Positions 31,179 through 39,282 of a stretch of DNA of 64,000 bases are shown here, piece by piece; the stretch's first letter is position 1; every line of letters begins with the position of its first letter. The DNA lies in contig JAKBSJ010000001.1 in NCBI GenBank assembly GCA_021844945.1, positions 310,001-374,000 on the forward strand, in the 5' to 3' direction. Position numbers and translations under genes: made by a program. A model generated the notes under the pieces. The model had not been told where the DNA came from. It saw nothing but the letters and a program-made list of their open reading frames with translations, and ran no database searches. Source of the stretch: Thermoplasmata archaeon (lineage in GTDB: Archaea; Thermoplasmatota; Thermoplasmata; Lutacidiplasmatales; UBA184).

Positions 31179-33731
31179 ATGCCCGGCTCCGACGGTTCCG
31201 ACGCACTCCGCGTACCTCCCGACCGGCGGGTCGAGCTCGCGTTCGGACGGGACCTTCTGCGGCGAGGGTCGGCTGCTCAGGCGCTCGAGCACTTCCGTAA
31301 CGTCCTCAGGACCCACTCCCGGGACCCCGAAGCTCGGCGAGGATTCGCCGAGGCGTCCCTGGAGGTCGGCGCGTTCGACGACGCGCGTCGAACGGTCGAT
31401 GCAATCCTGGCCGAGAGCCCCAAGGACATCGAGATGTGGCGTCTCGCCGCGAGGATCGATCGAGAGACCGGCGATGCCGCAGGGCTTCTCCGTTGCCTTA
31501 CCGAGATCCGTACGCTCGACCCGAACGACCGGCGCGTCGCCCTCGATCTCTACCACCTTTACGATATCCAAGGTGACCGGGAGGCCGCCTACCGAGCGCT
31601 CGGTGAGGCCATCGCGGACGGGGCGAGCCCTTCGCCCGACGAACCGTACGGAAATTTGCTTCTCGCCCGGGCCGAGCTTGCCCATGACCTGGGCCATACC
31701 GAGGAGGCCGAAGCGGGATTCGCCAGGGCCGTGGAGGCCGAGCCGGCGCTCATCCGGCGCGTGGCGCTTTGGAGGGCGAAGAAGGAGTTCGCGGACGGTC
31801 GACCGGATCTCGCACTCGAACAACTTCGCACCGCGTTCGGCTCGGTGGACGTCGCCCAACGCCCTCCCGAGGCGCTTGCGCTCGAGGGCGAGGTACTGCT
31901 CAGCACCGAACGGACGAGCGAGGCACAGTCGCTCTACGATGCATGGCACGCGCACGACCCGACTTCCGCCACCGCCCTCGTTGGGGCCGCTCGGTGCCGG
32001 ATCGAACAGGGGAAACATCCCGAAGCACGGGACCTCCTCCACGAAGGCCTTGCCCATGCCTCCCGGAACGAGTCGCTCGTTCTCTGCCTCGCGGAGGCCG
32101 AGAGCGGGTCGGGAGACCTCTCAGCCGCCGAGCGCGCGGTTCGGGATGGGATCGAACTGTTCACCGAAAGCGAACGACTCCACGTACGGCTCGCCGAGCT
32201 GGCGACCGCCCGAAACGACTGGGAGGGGGCGGACCGGGCGTACGCCCGTGCCGAAGAGCTCAACCCGACGTCGGTCGATATCGCCCTCGGCCGAGCGTTC
32301 GTCGCCGAGAAGCGGAACGATCCGGAGAAGGCACTCGCCGAGTACGCCCGTGCGGCCGAAGTAGCGCCGAACGACGTACGGGTCTGGAACCGGCAGGGCG
32401 CTCTCTTGCTCTCGCTCCGACGACCTTCGCAGGCCGTGACCAGCTTCGAACACGCACTGAGGATCGACCCGGAGTCCGACGTCGCGCGCGACGGCAAGCG
32501 AATCGCCGATCGGGAAGCGCGGAATCGGACCGTGGACGACTTCGCTCTCGCAGCGCTCCGATCCGAGCACGAGCTCGGTCGACCGGTGACGAAGAGCGAT
32601 CTCTTCGTCGGGCTCCACGTGCCCTTCGATCTCTTGGACGGCGTGCTCGCCGCGATGGCCCGCGAAACGAAGGTCGACATCAGCGCTCTCGCTCCGGGCG
32701 ATCTGGAGGTCCTCGAGCGACGCTCGCGCACGCTAGTGGAACGGGCGGCCGAGCAACCCTCCTCGAGTGGGGATGTCCGTTCCCTCACGCTGGTCGATGT
32801 CGCCGCGCTCGCGGATCCGGCCGATGCGCTGAGCGACGTCCAGCGTCTGTTCGCGTACGTGGACGCGGTTCTCAAGATGGACTTACGCCCGGAGAACCTC
32901 CACCTGACCCCGGAGATGGAAGATACCGCTCGCCAGGCCCTTGCGCTACCTCCGGAGGAGCGAAGCCTCTTCGGCATCGTTCGTGCCCTCCACATAGGTG
33001 TGTACCGTGCGCGGATCGTGAAGGCGGTCGAGCGCTCGAGCGCCACGCCGCGCACCCCACTGCCCACGGTCGACCTCGCCGCCCACGTCGGGGAGGGGCC
33101 GGACGCCGATGGGGATGGCTCCCGCTTCTTCTCCTCCGAAAACATTCCGAACGTCCCCTACTCGGATCCTTCTCGGCGCGCCGAAGGTGAGGCCCCGCGC
33201 GCCCGGCCGCGAGGTTGGCCCGCCGGCATCGCCCCGCTGCCGACCTCCCGGTCCCGGGTACGGGATCGCTGTCTCGGCTGCGGAGGGCTCGCATCGTTGC
33301 AACACGACTGCGGGGGGAGCCTCTGCCGCCTGTGTGCGAGCCAGTTCCAGAACTGCCCGAGGTGTCGGGCGCCAATCGGGCCGCTCGACGTTGCTTCCAA
33401 GCGCACGGCGACTTCCCGATCTCCGGCCCGGTCCTCGACGGCGACGCGGCTCGCCGCCCGCGTCACGGCCACGATAGATCGAGCCCCGTCGACCAGCCCG
33501 GTTCCTAGGTCGGCCCCGGCGCGTCCCGCGAAGCCTCCCGCGCCGACCGCTCGCTCCCCGAAACCCGACGTGCCAACGGCGAGCGCCGGTCCGATCAAAG
33601 CCGGGAGCGGCCCCGCGGGTGCCCGATCCACCTCCGCGCCCGCAGCGAAGGCAACCGCCGCGCCGACCCCCGCATCTCCGGCCCCGAAACCGGTACGACG
33701 GGAGAAGGTCGACGACGAACCGCGCTTGTAA
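31179..33731 (+). CDS. Large TPR-repeat protein with C-terminal RING-like zinc finger and disordered tail
   Basis: The 850-aa protein has about twelve TPR-like helical repeats over residues ~15-430 (for example ALEHFRNVLRTHSRDPEAR, EAEAGFARAVEAEP and KALAEYARAAEVAPNDVRVW). A helical middle region (~430-640) follows, then a compact zinc finger at ~695-732. The finger's cysteines are spaced C-x2-C-x8-C-x4-C-x2-C-x6-C-x2-C, with a His two residues before the third Cys. The ending CPRCRAPIG is like IAP-type RING fingers. A Pro/Ala/Thr-rich basic tail closes the protein. It is predicted cytoplasmic and is the first gene of the zinc-ribbon island. Confidence 0.75.
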   Translation: MPGSDGSDALRVPPDRRVELAFGRDLLRRGSAAQALEHFRNVLRTHSRDPEARRGFAEASLEVGAFDDARRTVDAILAESPKDIEMWRLAARIDRETGDAAGLLRCLTEIRTLDPNDRRVALDLYHLYDIQGDREAAYRALGEAIADGASPSPDEPYGNLLLARAELAHDLGHTEEAEAGFARAVEAEPALIRRVALWRAKKEFADGRPDLALEQLRTAFGSVDVAQRPPEALALEGEVLLSTERTSEAQSLYDAWHAHDPTSATALVGAARCRIEQGKHPEARDLLHEGLAHASRNESLVLCLAEAESGSGDLSAAERAVRDGIELFTESERLHVRLAELATARNDWEGADRAYARAEELNPTSVDIALGRAFVAEKRNDPEKALAEYARAAEVAPNDVRVWNRQGALLLSLRRPSQAVTSFEHALRIDPESDVARDGKRIADREARNRTVDDFALAALRSEHELGRPVTKSDLFVGLHVPFDLLDGVLAAMARETKVDISALAPGDLEVLERRSRTLVERAAEQPSSSGDVRSLTLVDVAALADPADALSDVQRLFAYVDAVLKMDLRPENLHLTPEMEDTARQALALPPEERSLFGIVRALHIGVYRARIVKAVERSSATPRTPLPTVDLAAHVGEGPDADGDGSRFFSSENIPNVPYSDPSRRAEGEAPRARPRGWPAGIAPLPTSRSRVRDRCLGCGGLASLQHDCGGSLCRLCASQFQNCPRCRAPIGPLDVASKRTATSRSPARSSTATRLAARVTATIDRAPSTSPVPRSAPARPAKPPAPTARSPKPDVPTASAGPIKAGSGPAGARSTSAPAAKATAAPTPASPAPKPVRREKVDDEPRL

Positions 33732-33794
33732 CCCGCCACCCGGCCGAATCGGCTTATATACGGGTCGGAGTCATAAACGACGGACGGTTCCTTC

Positions 33795-34337
33795 ATGTCC
33801 GGGGCATCTACGGCAGCGGCAGTCAATCGGATCGCCGCGGGTCTGATCACCGGGATTCTGGTAATCGCGGCGGGGATCCTCTTCGTCGGATTCTACCTCC
33901 TTTTCCCGGCGCATGCCCATGCCTTCGCGCTACTCCTCATCGGAATGGTCGCCGTAGTGTTCGCGGCGATCGCCTATCTCTTCGAGTCGTTCTCTCGGCG
34001 GCCCACCTACCAGCGCACCACCGCCTGGGGGTTTTACGCGTTCGGCTTTGCGGTGCTGCTCCTAACCCTCGGCCTGAACCCGACGGGGTACCTCAGCCTC
34101 GCGCAACAGCTCGTGGGGGTCGTCGTCACGCTCCTCTTCCTCGCGGGATCGATCGCGGGGATTGCATGGCGCTACCGCAGCGCGGCAAGCGTCCCTCCTC
34201 GCGAGGCCGGGCGAGCCGCCTGGCGCGCGTCGACGCCGCAGTCGGCGTTCGATTACCCCACGGCCCACTCGCCGACCGCACCGGTGACGCCGCCGGCAAC
34301 TTCGGGGAAGACTCCTCCGTCCGGGGGAGGTGCCTAG
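33795..34337 (+). CDS. Four-helix membrane protein with Pro/Thr-rich tail
   Basis: The 180-aa protein has four hydrophobic segments: GLITGILVIAAGILFVGFYL, AFALLLIGMVAVVFAAIAYL, WGFYAFGFAVLLLTLGL and VGVVVTLLFLAGSIAGIAW. A ~50-residue cytoplasmic tail rich in Pro, Thr and Ser follows. No family is recognised. TATA-like elements precede it (TTATATACG near 33752-33760 and CATAAACG near 33770-33777). It ends exactly where the next gene's ATG begins, so it belongs to the zinc-ribbon operon and may be its membrane anchor. Confidence 0.65.
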   Translation: MSGASTAAAVNRIAAGLITGILVIAAGILFVGFYLLFPAHAHAFALLLIGMVAVVFAAIAYLFESFSRRPTYQRTTAWGFYAFGFAVLLLTLGLNPTGYLSLAQQLVGVVVTLLFLAGSIAGIAWRYRSAASVPPREAGRAAWRASTPQSAFDYPTAHSPTAPVTPPATSGKTPPSGGGA

Positions 34338-35024
34338 ATGGCTACCACTCCACCCGCCGGAACACCCCCACCCATGCCGTCCGTCCCGACGGTGTGTCCG
34401 ACGTGCGGGGCCAAGGTTCCCGCGAACTCGCGCTTCTGCCCTAACTGCGGGGCGTCACTAGGAACGGCGGCGGTAGGCACCTCGACGAACCCTCCGGTGG
34501 ACCTTCGCCAGCGGGTCGACCAGGACCGGGGGACGCTCAAGCGTCTGGAGCTTCTCATTCCCGGATACCACGGCTACCGCCAAGGCGAAGATGTCCGCGC
34601 CGCGGACAGCCTGCTTCGGCGCCAGGTCGCCGACCGGCTGCGCAACGCGCGCTTCACCGCTGAGAATGCGCGTACGGCTCTCACGCAGGCGAACCAGTTC
34701 AACGCGCTCATGGACCTCGCTCCGCTCATCGCCGACCTCATGCGCATCGAGCCAAAAATCCGCAGCGCGGAGCAAGGATATTCCGGAATTGCTGCGGCGA
34801 TCAAGGTCGGCCCGCAGCAGCTCGATAAGCTCTACGAGTACGACTACGGCTTCGCGGTCGCGGCCGATCAGTTCGCCGCGACGATCGAGGGTCTTCCCGC
34901 GCAGGTCACCGGCGGTGACTACGCGCAGGTTTCGCGTACCGTCGCCGCCGCCCGTGCCGAACTCACCCAACTTGATTCCGCGTTCGGGGCGCGAATGCGG
35001 GTCGTCGAGGGAATCCAGGTCTAG
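34338..35024 (+). CDS. Zinc-ribbon protein with helical C-terminal domain
   Basis: The 228-aa protein has one N-terminal double-knuckle zinc ribbon (CPTCGAKVPANSRFCPNCG, residues ~20-38), a short linker, and an all-helical domain (~55-228). The helical part has heptad-like Ala/Leu repeats such as ARTALTQANQFNALMDLAPL. Similar ribbon-plus-helix proteins accompany SPFH proteins in bacterial PspA/YdjGHI-type loci. It is directly downstream of the membrane protein and 16 bp before the SPFH gene. Confidence 0.65.
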   Translation: MATTPPAGTPPPMPSVPTVCPTCGAKVPANSRFCPNCGASLGTAAVGTSTNPPVDLRQRVDQDRGTLKRLELLIPGYHGYRQGEDVRAADSLLRRQVADRLRNARFTAENARTALTQANQFNALMDLAPLIADLMRIEPKIRSAEQGYSGIAAAIKVGPQQLDKLYEYDYGFAVAADQFAATIEGLPAQVTGGDYAQVSRTVAAARAELTQLDSAFGARMRVVEGIQV

Positions 35025-35040
35025 CAGAGGAAGAAAGAGC

Positions 35041-36222
35041 ATGGTCACCAACCAACCGATACCGCAGAAGGGCGGGAGCCTGTTCGGCTCGACTACGATC
35101 AACTGGGAGGATGCCTACAAGGGCCCCAACATCATGTGGCGGGTGCCCCGCAACATCCGTCTCAACGACAACATCGTCGTCCGAGAGGACGAGATCGCGG
35201 TATTCTTCCGGGACGGTAAGGTCCTCGCGTACTTCGACCGGCCGGACCGGTACGCGCTGACGAGCCTCAACGCCCCGATCGTCGGCGGGCTGGTCCAGGC
35301 GCTCTCCGGTGTTCGGCAGGAGGCCGAAGTCTACTACCTCCAGAAACGAATCTTCGATGGCAAGTTCGGTAGCACCGACCCATACGTTTTCCGCGACCCC
35401 GACTTCGGCCTCGTGAGCCTGCGGGTCTACGGAAGTTATCGCTGGCGGCTCGGATCCCCGGACATCTTCATCACGCAGTTCGTCGGCACGTTCGGGGCTG
35501 CCACGAGCGCCGACGTCGAGGGACGCCTTCGGGATCAGATGGTGATCCTGATCTACAACACCCTCGGTAAGATGAAGGACCAGGGCCTGCGGGTGACGGA
35601 TCTCGCCGGCCAGCTCCAGACGATCGAGCAGGCCATCCTCGGCATGGCCCCCCAGCACTTCGGTCCTCTGGGAGTCGAGGTCCAGCAGATCCAGGGCCTC
35701 TCGATCAACCTGCCGGACGAAGTCCAGAAGGCGGTCAACACGCGCTCGACGATGGGGGTGCTGGGGGTGAATTATCTCCAGTACCAGGCAGGTCAGGCGA
35801 TGACCGAGGCCGCTTCCAACACCGGAGGCGCCGCGGGTACGCTCGCCGGTGCCGGCGTCGGCCTCGGGGCCGGTCTCGGCGTGGGCTACGGGATGACCGG
35901 CATGATGGGCGGCATGTACGGGCAGGGGCCGTCGACGCCGTGCCCCAAGTGCGGCGCCCTGATCCCCCCGGGCACGCGGTTCTGCCCGAGCTGCGGCGCT
36001 CCCGTCGGCGGTTCTCCTCCCGGGGCGCCGGGCCGGGCGGAGACGGTCGCTTGTCCCAAGTGCGGCCAGCCCGTTCCCGCCACGTCGAAGTTCTGTCCGA
36101 ACTGCGGCGCCTCCATGGCTCCGCCCTCTCCTCCTCCTGCGCGAACGTGTCCGAAGTGCAATGCCACCGTGACGGGCTCGGGCAAGTTCTGCCCCAACTG
36201 CGGCGCGGCGCTCCCCCCGTAG
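35041..36222 (+). CDS. SPFH/band-7 (YdjI-like) protein with three C-terminal zinc ribbons
   Basis: The 393-aa protein has an N-terminal SPFH domain of the 'virion core/YdjI' type (NIMWRVPRNIRLNDNIVVRE, EIAVFFRDGKVLAYF, FRDPDFGLVSLRVYGSY, about residues 15-215). A Gly-rich segment with GMTGMMGGMYG comes next, then three zinc ribbons each of the form CPKCG...FCP-CG between residues ~300 and 390. Bacterial YdjI works with PspA-type proteins at the stressed membrane. An SD-like GAGGAAG precedes ATG 35041. Confidence 0.8.
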   Translation: MVTNQPIPQKGGSLFGSTTINWEDAYKGPNIMWRVPRNIRLNDNIVVREDEIAVFFRDGKVLAYFDRPDRYALTSLNAPIVGGLVQALSGVRQEAEVYYLQKRIFDGKFGSTDPYVFRDPDFGLVSLRVYGSYRWRLGSPDIFITQFVGTFGAATSADVEGRLRDQMVILIYNTLGKMKDQGLRVTDLAGQLQTIEQAILGMAPQHFGPLGVEVQQIQGLSINLPDEVQKAVNTRSTMGVLGVNYLQYQAGQAMTEAASNTGGAAGTLAGAGVGLGAGLGVGYGMTGMMGGMYGQGPSTPCPKCGALIPPGTRFCPSCGAPVGGSPPGAPGRAETVACPKCGQPVPATSKFCPNCGASMAPPSPPPARTCPKCNATVTGSGKFCPNCGAALPP

Positions 36223-36241
36223 GTCTCGGTCGAGGTCGTCC

Positions 36242-37219
36242 ATGGTCTACTGCATCCAGTGTGGGAACCAGCTTCCGGATGGCGCGAAGTTCTGTTACAA
36301 GTGCGGGGCCGCGATACCGGCGGGCGCTTCGGGTTCCGGCGGAACCGGGCCCGCGCCGTCCGCCCCATCGGCCCCGACGCTGGCGCCCGCCGGCGCTCAA
36401 GAGCTGAAGTGCCCCGCGTGCGGAGCCCCGGTACACCCGGCCTTCGGGGAAGCGGTCGTCACGTGCGACTACTGCGGCAGCTCCGTGACGTTGGGTGGTG
36501 CCGGCTGGAAAGAGATCTCGAAGCATTCGATGCTCCCGCTCAAGCTGGCCGACCCCGCCCAGGCGCTCGAAGCGGTCCGGGCCGCGATGGACACGGGGTT
36601 CCTCCACCGAAAGGACTTCCAGGAGTCGAAGGTCACGGGACAGAAGCTGACCATGGTACCCTATTGGGTCATCCCCGCGACCGCGAGCACGAACTATCAG
36701 TATCAGGACGCTGCGGTCGGCATCGGCTCGACGGTGGCCGCCGTAGGCGCATCGGCGCTCCTCGGTTCCGCACTGAGTGGTGGCAACCGCGGCGGCATGA
36801 TCATGATGCCCATGTTTGCGGGACCGGCCGTCAACCCGACACGCCAGGATACGATCACGGGAAACTACGAGTTCCCGGTCGTCGCGGTCAAGGCTTTGGC
36901 CAACTACCAGCCGAAGAGCTATCAGTTCCCCCTCGCCGAACGGACGCTCTTCGACAAGAAGCAGGTGCCGGCGGGCACTCCGGTCCTGAACGGGGACCTC
37001 ACCGAGGACGCCGCCCGGAACTCCGCCCGCGCCTACGTCACGCAACTCCAATCGAACGAGGCCCACAAGAAGCATCACATGGTGAGCAACTTCAAGACCG
37101 AGGTCGACGTGAGCGAAGGCGAGCTCCTCCACGCCCCGATCTGGGAGTTTGTGCTCGAACGTAAAGGGGAGACCGAGCGGTTCCTGGTCGACGCCCACGC
37201 GGGGCGCGTCGTCGCCTAG
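36242..37219 (+). CDS. Protein with two different zinc ribbons and a Gly-rich putative membrane segment
   Basis: The 325-aa protein starts with a CIQCGNQLPDGAKFCYKCG ribbon, then a Pro/Ala linker, then a second, longer ribbon (CPACGAPVHPAFGEAV followed by CDYCGSSV, ~62-85). A conserved-looking domain with VPYWVIPATASTNYQYQD, a Gly/Ala segment (STVAAVGASALLGSALSGG) and a C-terminal beta-rich part (LLHAPIWEFVLERKGE) follow. It resembles bacterial TFIIB-ribbon proteins found beside SPFH genes, but I cannot name the family. The stop overlaps the AAA+ gene stop (CTAG). Confidence 0.7.
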   Translation: MVYCIQCGNQLPDGAKFCYKCGAAIPAGASGSGGTGPAPSAPSAPTLAPAGAQELKCPACGAPVHPAFGEAVVTCDYCGSSVTLGGAGWKEISKHSMLPLKLADPAQALEAVRAAMDTGFLHRKDFQESKVTGQKLTMVPYWVIPATASTNYQYQDAAVGIGSTVAAVGASALLGSALSGGNRGGMIMMPMFAGPAVNPTRQDTITGNYEFPVVAVKALANYQPKSYQFPLAERTLFDKKQVPAGTPVLNGDLTEDAARNSARAYVTQLQSNEAHKKHHMVSNFKTEVDVSEGELLHAPIWEFVLERKGETERFLVDAHAGRVVA

Positions 37220-38679
37220 ATCCGCTGCGTTTCGATCGATCCGCGACGGCCTTCGCGAGACCGGATCTCGTCTTCGTAGAAACGCCGGGCGAAATCGCCC
37301 TCCGCCCGACCGATCGGGATCTCGGGGGCGTCGGGCTCGGCAAAATAGGTAAGCAGCGCGGCGGCGCTCGCGAGCTTGACCGCGCGCGACTTGAGGCGCG
37401 GCGAGAACCTTGGGTGATCCGAGCGCTCGAGCGCGCGCTGCGACACCCCTCGGAGCGTCCCGTAGAGGGCGCGGTCGAGTTTCACCGGTCGGGGCCGAAA
37501 CCGGCCCGCGACGAGCGGATGACCGAGCTGGATCGCGTGCACGAGCGTGAGGTGGTCCCGGATCCGCGCGGCGAGCGAGAAGTCGAGTTCTCCCAGGTCG
37601 AGGCGTTCGGCGCTTTCCTCGACGGCACGGAACCGCGCTTTCGTCATCGGGTGGAACCGGAGCAGCATGCGGTCCTCGAGGGCCGCGAAGTTGGGATCGG
37701 CGATCGTCGTCCAGTAATCATCCGTCCCCGAGGTGCGGACGTTGTAGTTCACGGAGAAGAACGAGCGAAACGTGTACGGCCCGATCGTGCCGAACGTCGT
37801 CTCCCACTTCACCTCGCGCTGCTCCATCACCAGCTTGAGCGGCTCGACCATTCCGCGGTAACGGAACCAGTCGTTGAACTCGGGTACAATGAAGTTGAAC
37901 GTCCGGCCCGTGTAGAACGAGCCGACCCGAAGGAACTGGGCGGGGGTAATCCCGCCGCAGTACCGGTTCCGGCCCGGGAGCCCGTGAGGAGGCACCGCCT
38001 GGCGCGGGTTCCCTCGGACCATATCGTCGATCGCGAAGGTCTTTCCCGTGCCGGGGGGCCCGAAGAGCGCGAGATGAAATCCCGTGGACCCGGTCGCGCG
38101 ACCGGTCGGGGCGAGGAGCGGCACGTCGGCAAGGGCATACTGCTGCAGCAGGGAGACCAGGGAGTCGAAGTAAAGCTCCTCTCCGAAGAGTCCGCGCAAG
38201 TATTCGGCCAAGACCCGCACGTCGAATGTCCGTCCGAACTCCCGGGTATCCTCGAGGCGCCGATCGAGCACTTCTCGGAGGGTCTGGACGAACTCCGAAT
38301 CCATCGCATGGATCTCGGACGACTCATCCGGTATCGACGGGAGACCCACCGGTTCGACGGCTTCGCTGCGCGCGAGTTCCCCGATGAGCATCGTCCGGAG
38401 CTCCTCGGGATAGGCGACGAGGTAGGTCTTGTCCGTGCGACCCTCGGTAACCTCGGTAAGGAGCCCGCGACGGCGAAGGCGGGCGAGCAGGCGTGCCGGG
38501 TCCTCGAAGATCCGGTCGCGCAAAAGGCGACCTCTCAGCTCGGAGAGGCGGAAGCGCGCGGGCCCGGTCGCGCTCCCGCGGATACGGCGACGCCGGTCGG
38601 CGTCGGCGATAACCTCCGTAAGCCGGCGGGCGACCGCGAGGTCGGCGTCGGAGAGCTCGACCGCAGATTGGTCCGCCAC
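37216..38679 (-). CDS. AAA+ ATPase (MoxR/RavA-like) with N-terminal winged helix
   Basis: The 487-aa protein has a winged-helix-like N-terminus (~40-90), a helical region, and an AAA+ core. Walker A is LFGPPGTGKTFAIDDM (residues ~205-220). The Walker B position reads FNFIVPEFND, so the usual DE pair is not clearly present. A sensor-1-like VNYNVRTSG and an arginine-rich lid (ALEDRMLLRFHPMTKARF) follow. MoxR-type ATPases remodel proteins and often sit near vWA or membrane-stress genes. It faces the zinc-ribbon operon with a 4-bp stop overlap and shares a divergent promoter with the Hjc-like gene. Confidence 0.78.
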   Translation of the reverse strand: MADQSAVELSDADLAVARRLTEVIADADRRRRIRGSATGPARFRLSELRGRLLRDRIFEDPARLLARLRRRGLLTEVTEGRTDKTYLVAYPEELRTMLIGELARSEAVEPVGLPSIPDESSEIHAMDSEFVQTLREVLDRRLEDTREFGRTFDVRVLAEYLRGLFGEELYFDSLVSLLQQYALADVPLLAPTGRATGSTGFHLALFGPPGTGKTFAIDDMVRGNPRQAVPPHGLPGRNRYCGGITPAQFLRVGSFYTGRTFNFIVPEFNDWFRYRGMVEPLKLVMEQREVKWETTFGTIGPYTFRSFFSVNYNVRTSGTDDYWTTIADPNFAALEDRMLLRFHPMTKARFRAVEESAERLDLGELDFSLAARIRDHLTLVHAIQLGHPLVAGRFRPRPVKLDRALYGTLRGVSQRALERSDHPRFSPRLKSRAVKLASAAALLTYFAEPDAPEIPIGRAEGDFARRFYEDEIRSREGRRGSIETQRI

Positions 38680-38703
38680 AGCGCTTCCACGAGACCTGAG
38701 TTG

Positions 38704-38709
38704 TTAATA
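38704..38709. promoter_or_regulatory. Shared TATA box between the AAA+ and Hjc-like genes
   Basis: TTAATA lies 25-30 bp before GTG 38734 (plus strand). Its complement TATTAA lies 25-30 bp before ATG 38679 (minus strand). It is the only AT-rich element in the 54-bp gap. Confidence 0.6.
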
Positions 38710-38733
38710 CCGCGTTCGCGCGCTGACGGAGCC

Positions 38734-39282
38734 GTGCGGCGCGGCGCGTCGGCCTACGAGCGCGAGCTCAAGGACCTCTTCCAGGGGGACCCCGAGAGAA
38801 TACGCGCCTACGGGCGGTCGCTGCCTCCTGCGGAGCGCGTGGAGTTCGAGCGGATCATCGAACGCCCGTTCCTCGTCATCCGCGCCGCAGGGTCCCTCGG
38901 ATTCGACCTCGTCGCACTCCGCCGAGAGTTCGCGTTCCCGCTCGAAGTGAAGGCATCGCAGGAGCCGGTCATCCGTTTCTCCTCCAGTAGCGGGCGGGCC
39001 GCGGATCAGCTCGTGGCCCACCGAGCCGCCGTGCACCGCGTGGGGCTGATGGTCCTCTATGCGTACCGACGCGTGGGCCAGCGATCGGAAGAGCCCTGGC
39101 GCCTTTTCGGCGCCACGCGAACAAGCTCGGGGGGGATGATGGGAGTTCTGGGACGGCGCCTACCCCCGATCGAGACCACCCGCGAAGGGAACGCGATCCT
39201 GCGATGGCAAAACGGCATGCCGCTTTCGCAATTCCTTCAGACGTTCCGGTTCCTTGCGGAACCCCCGGTGACGGTCCCATGA
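38734..39282 (+). CDS. hjc: Hjc-like Holliday junction resolvase/PD-(D/E)XK nuclease
   Basis: The ~182-aa protein shows the Hjc-type core: ASAYERELKDLF at the N-terminus (catalytic Glu), FLVIRAAGSLGFDLVALRRE (Asp) and FPLEVKAS (E-x-K), then a helix and basic strands. Archaeal Hjc cuts four-way junctions in recombination. A ~35-residue insert sits between the first Glu and the core strand, longer than in most Hjc. GTG 38734 fits the TATA spacing. The stop overlaps the thiolase ATG (ATGA). Confidence 0.75.
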   Translation: MRRGASAYERELKDLFQGDPERIRAYGRSLPPAERVEFERIIERPFLVIRAAGSLGFDLVALRREFAFPLEVKASQEPVIRFSSSSGRAADQLVAHRAAVHRVGLMVLYAYRRVGQRSEEPWRLFGATRTSSGGMMGVLGRRLPPIETTREGNAILRWQNGMPLSQFLQTFRFLAEPPVTVP

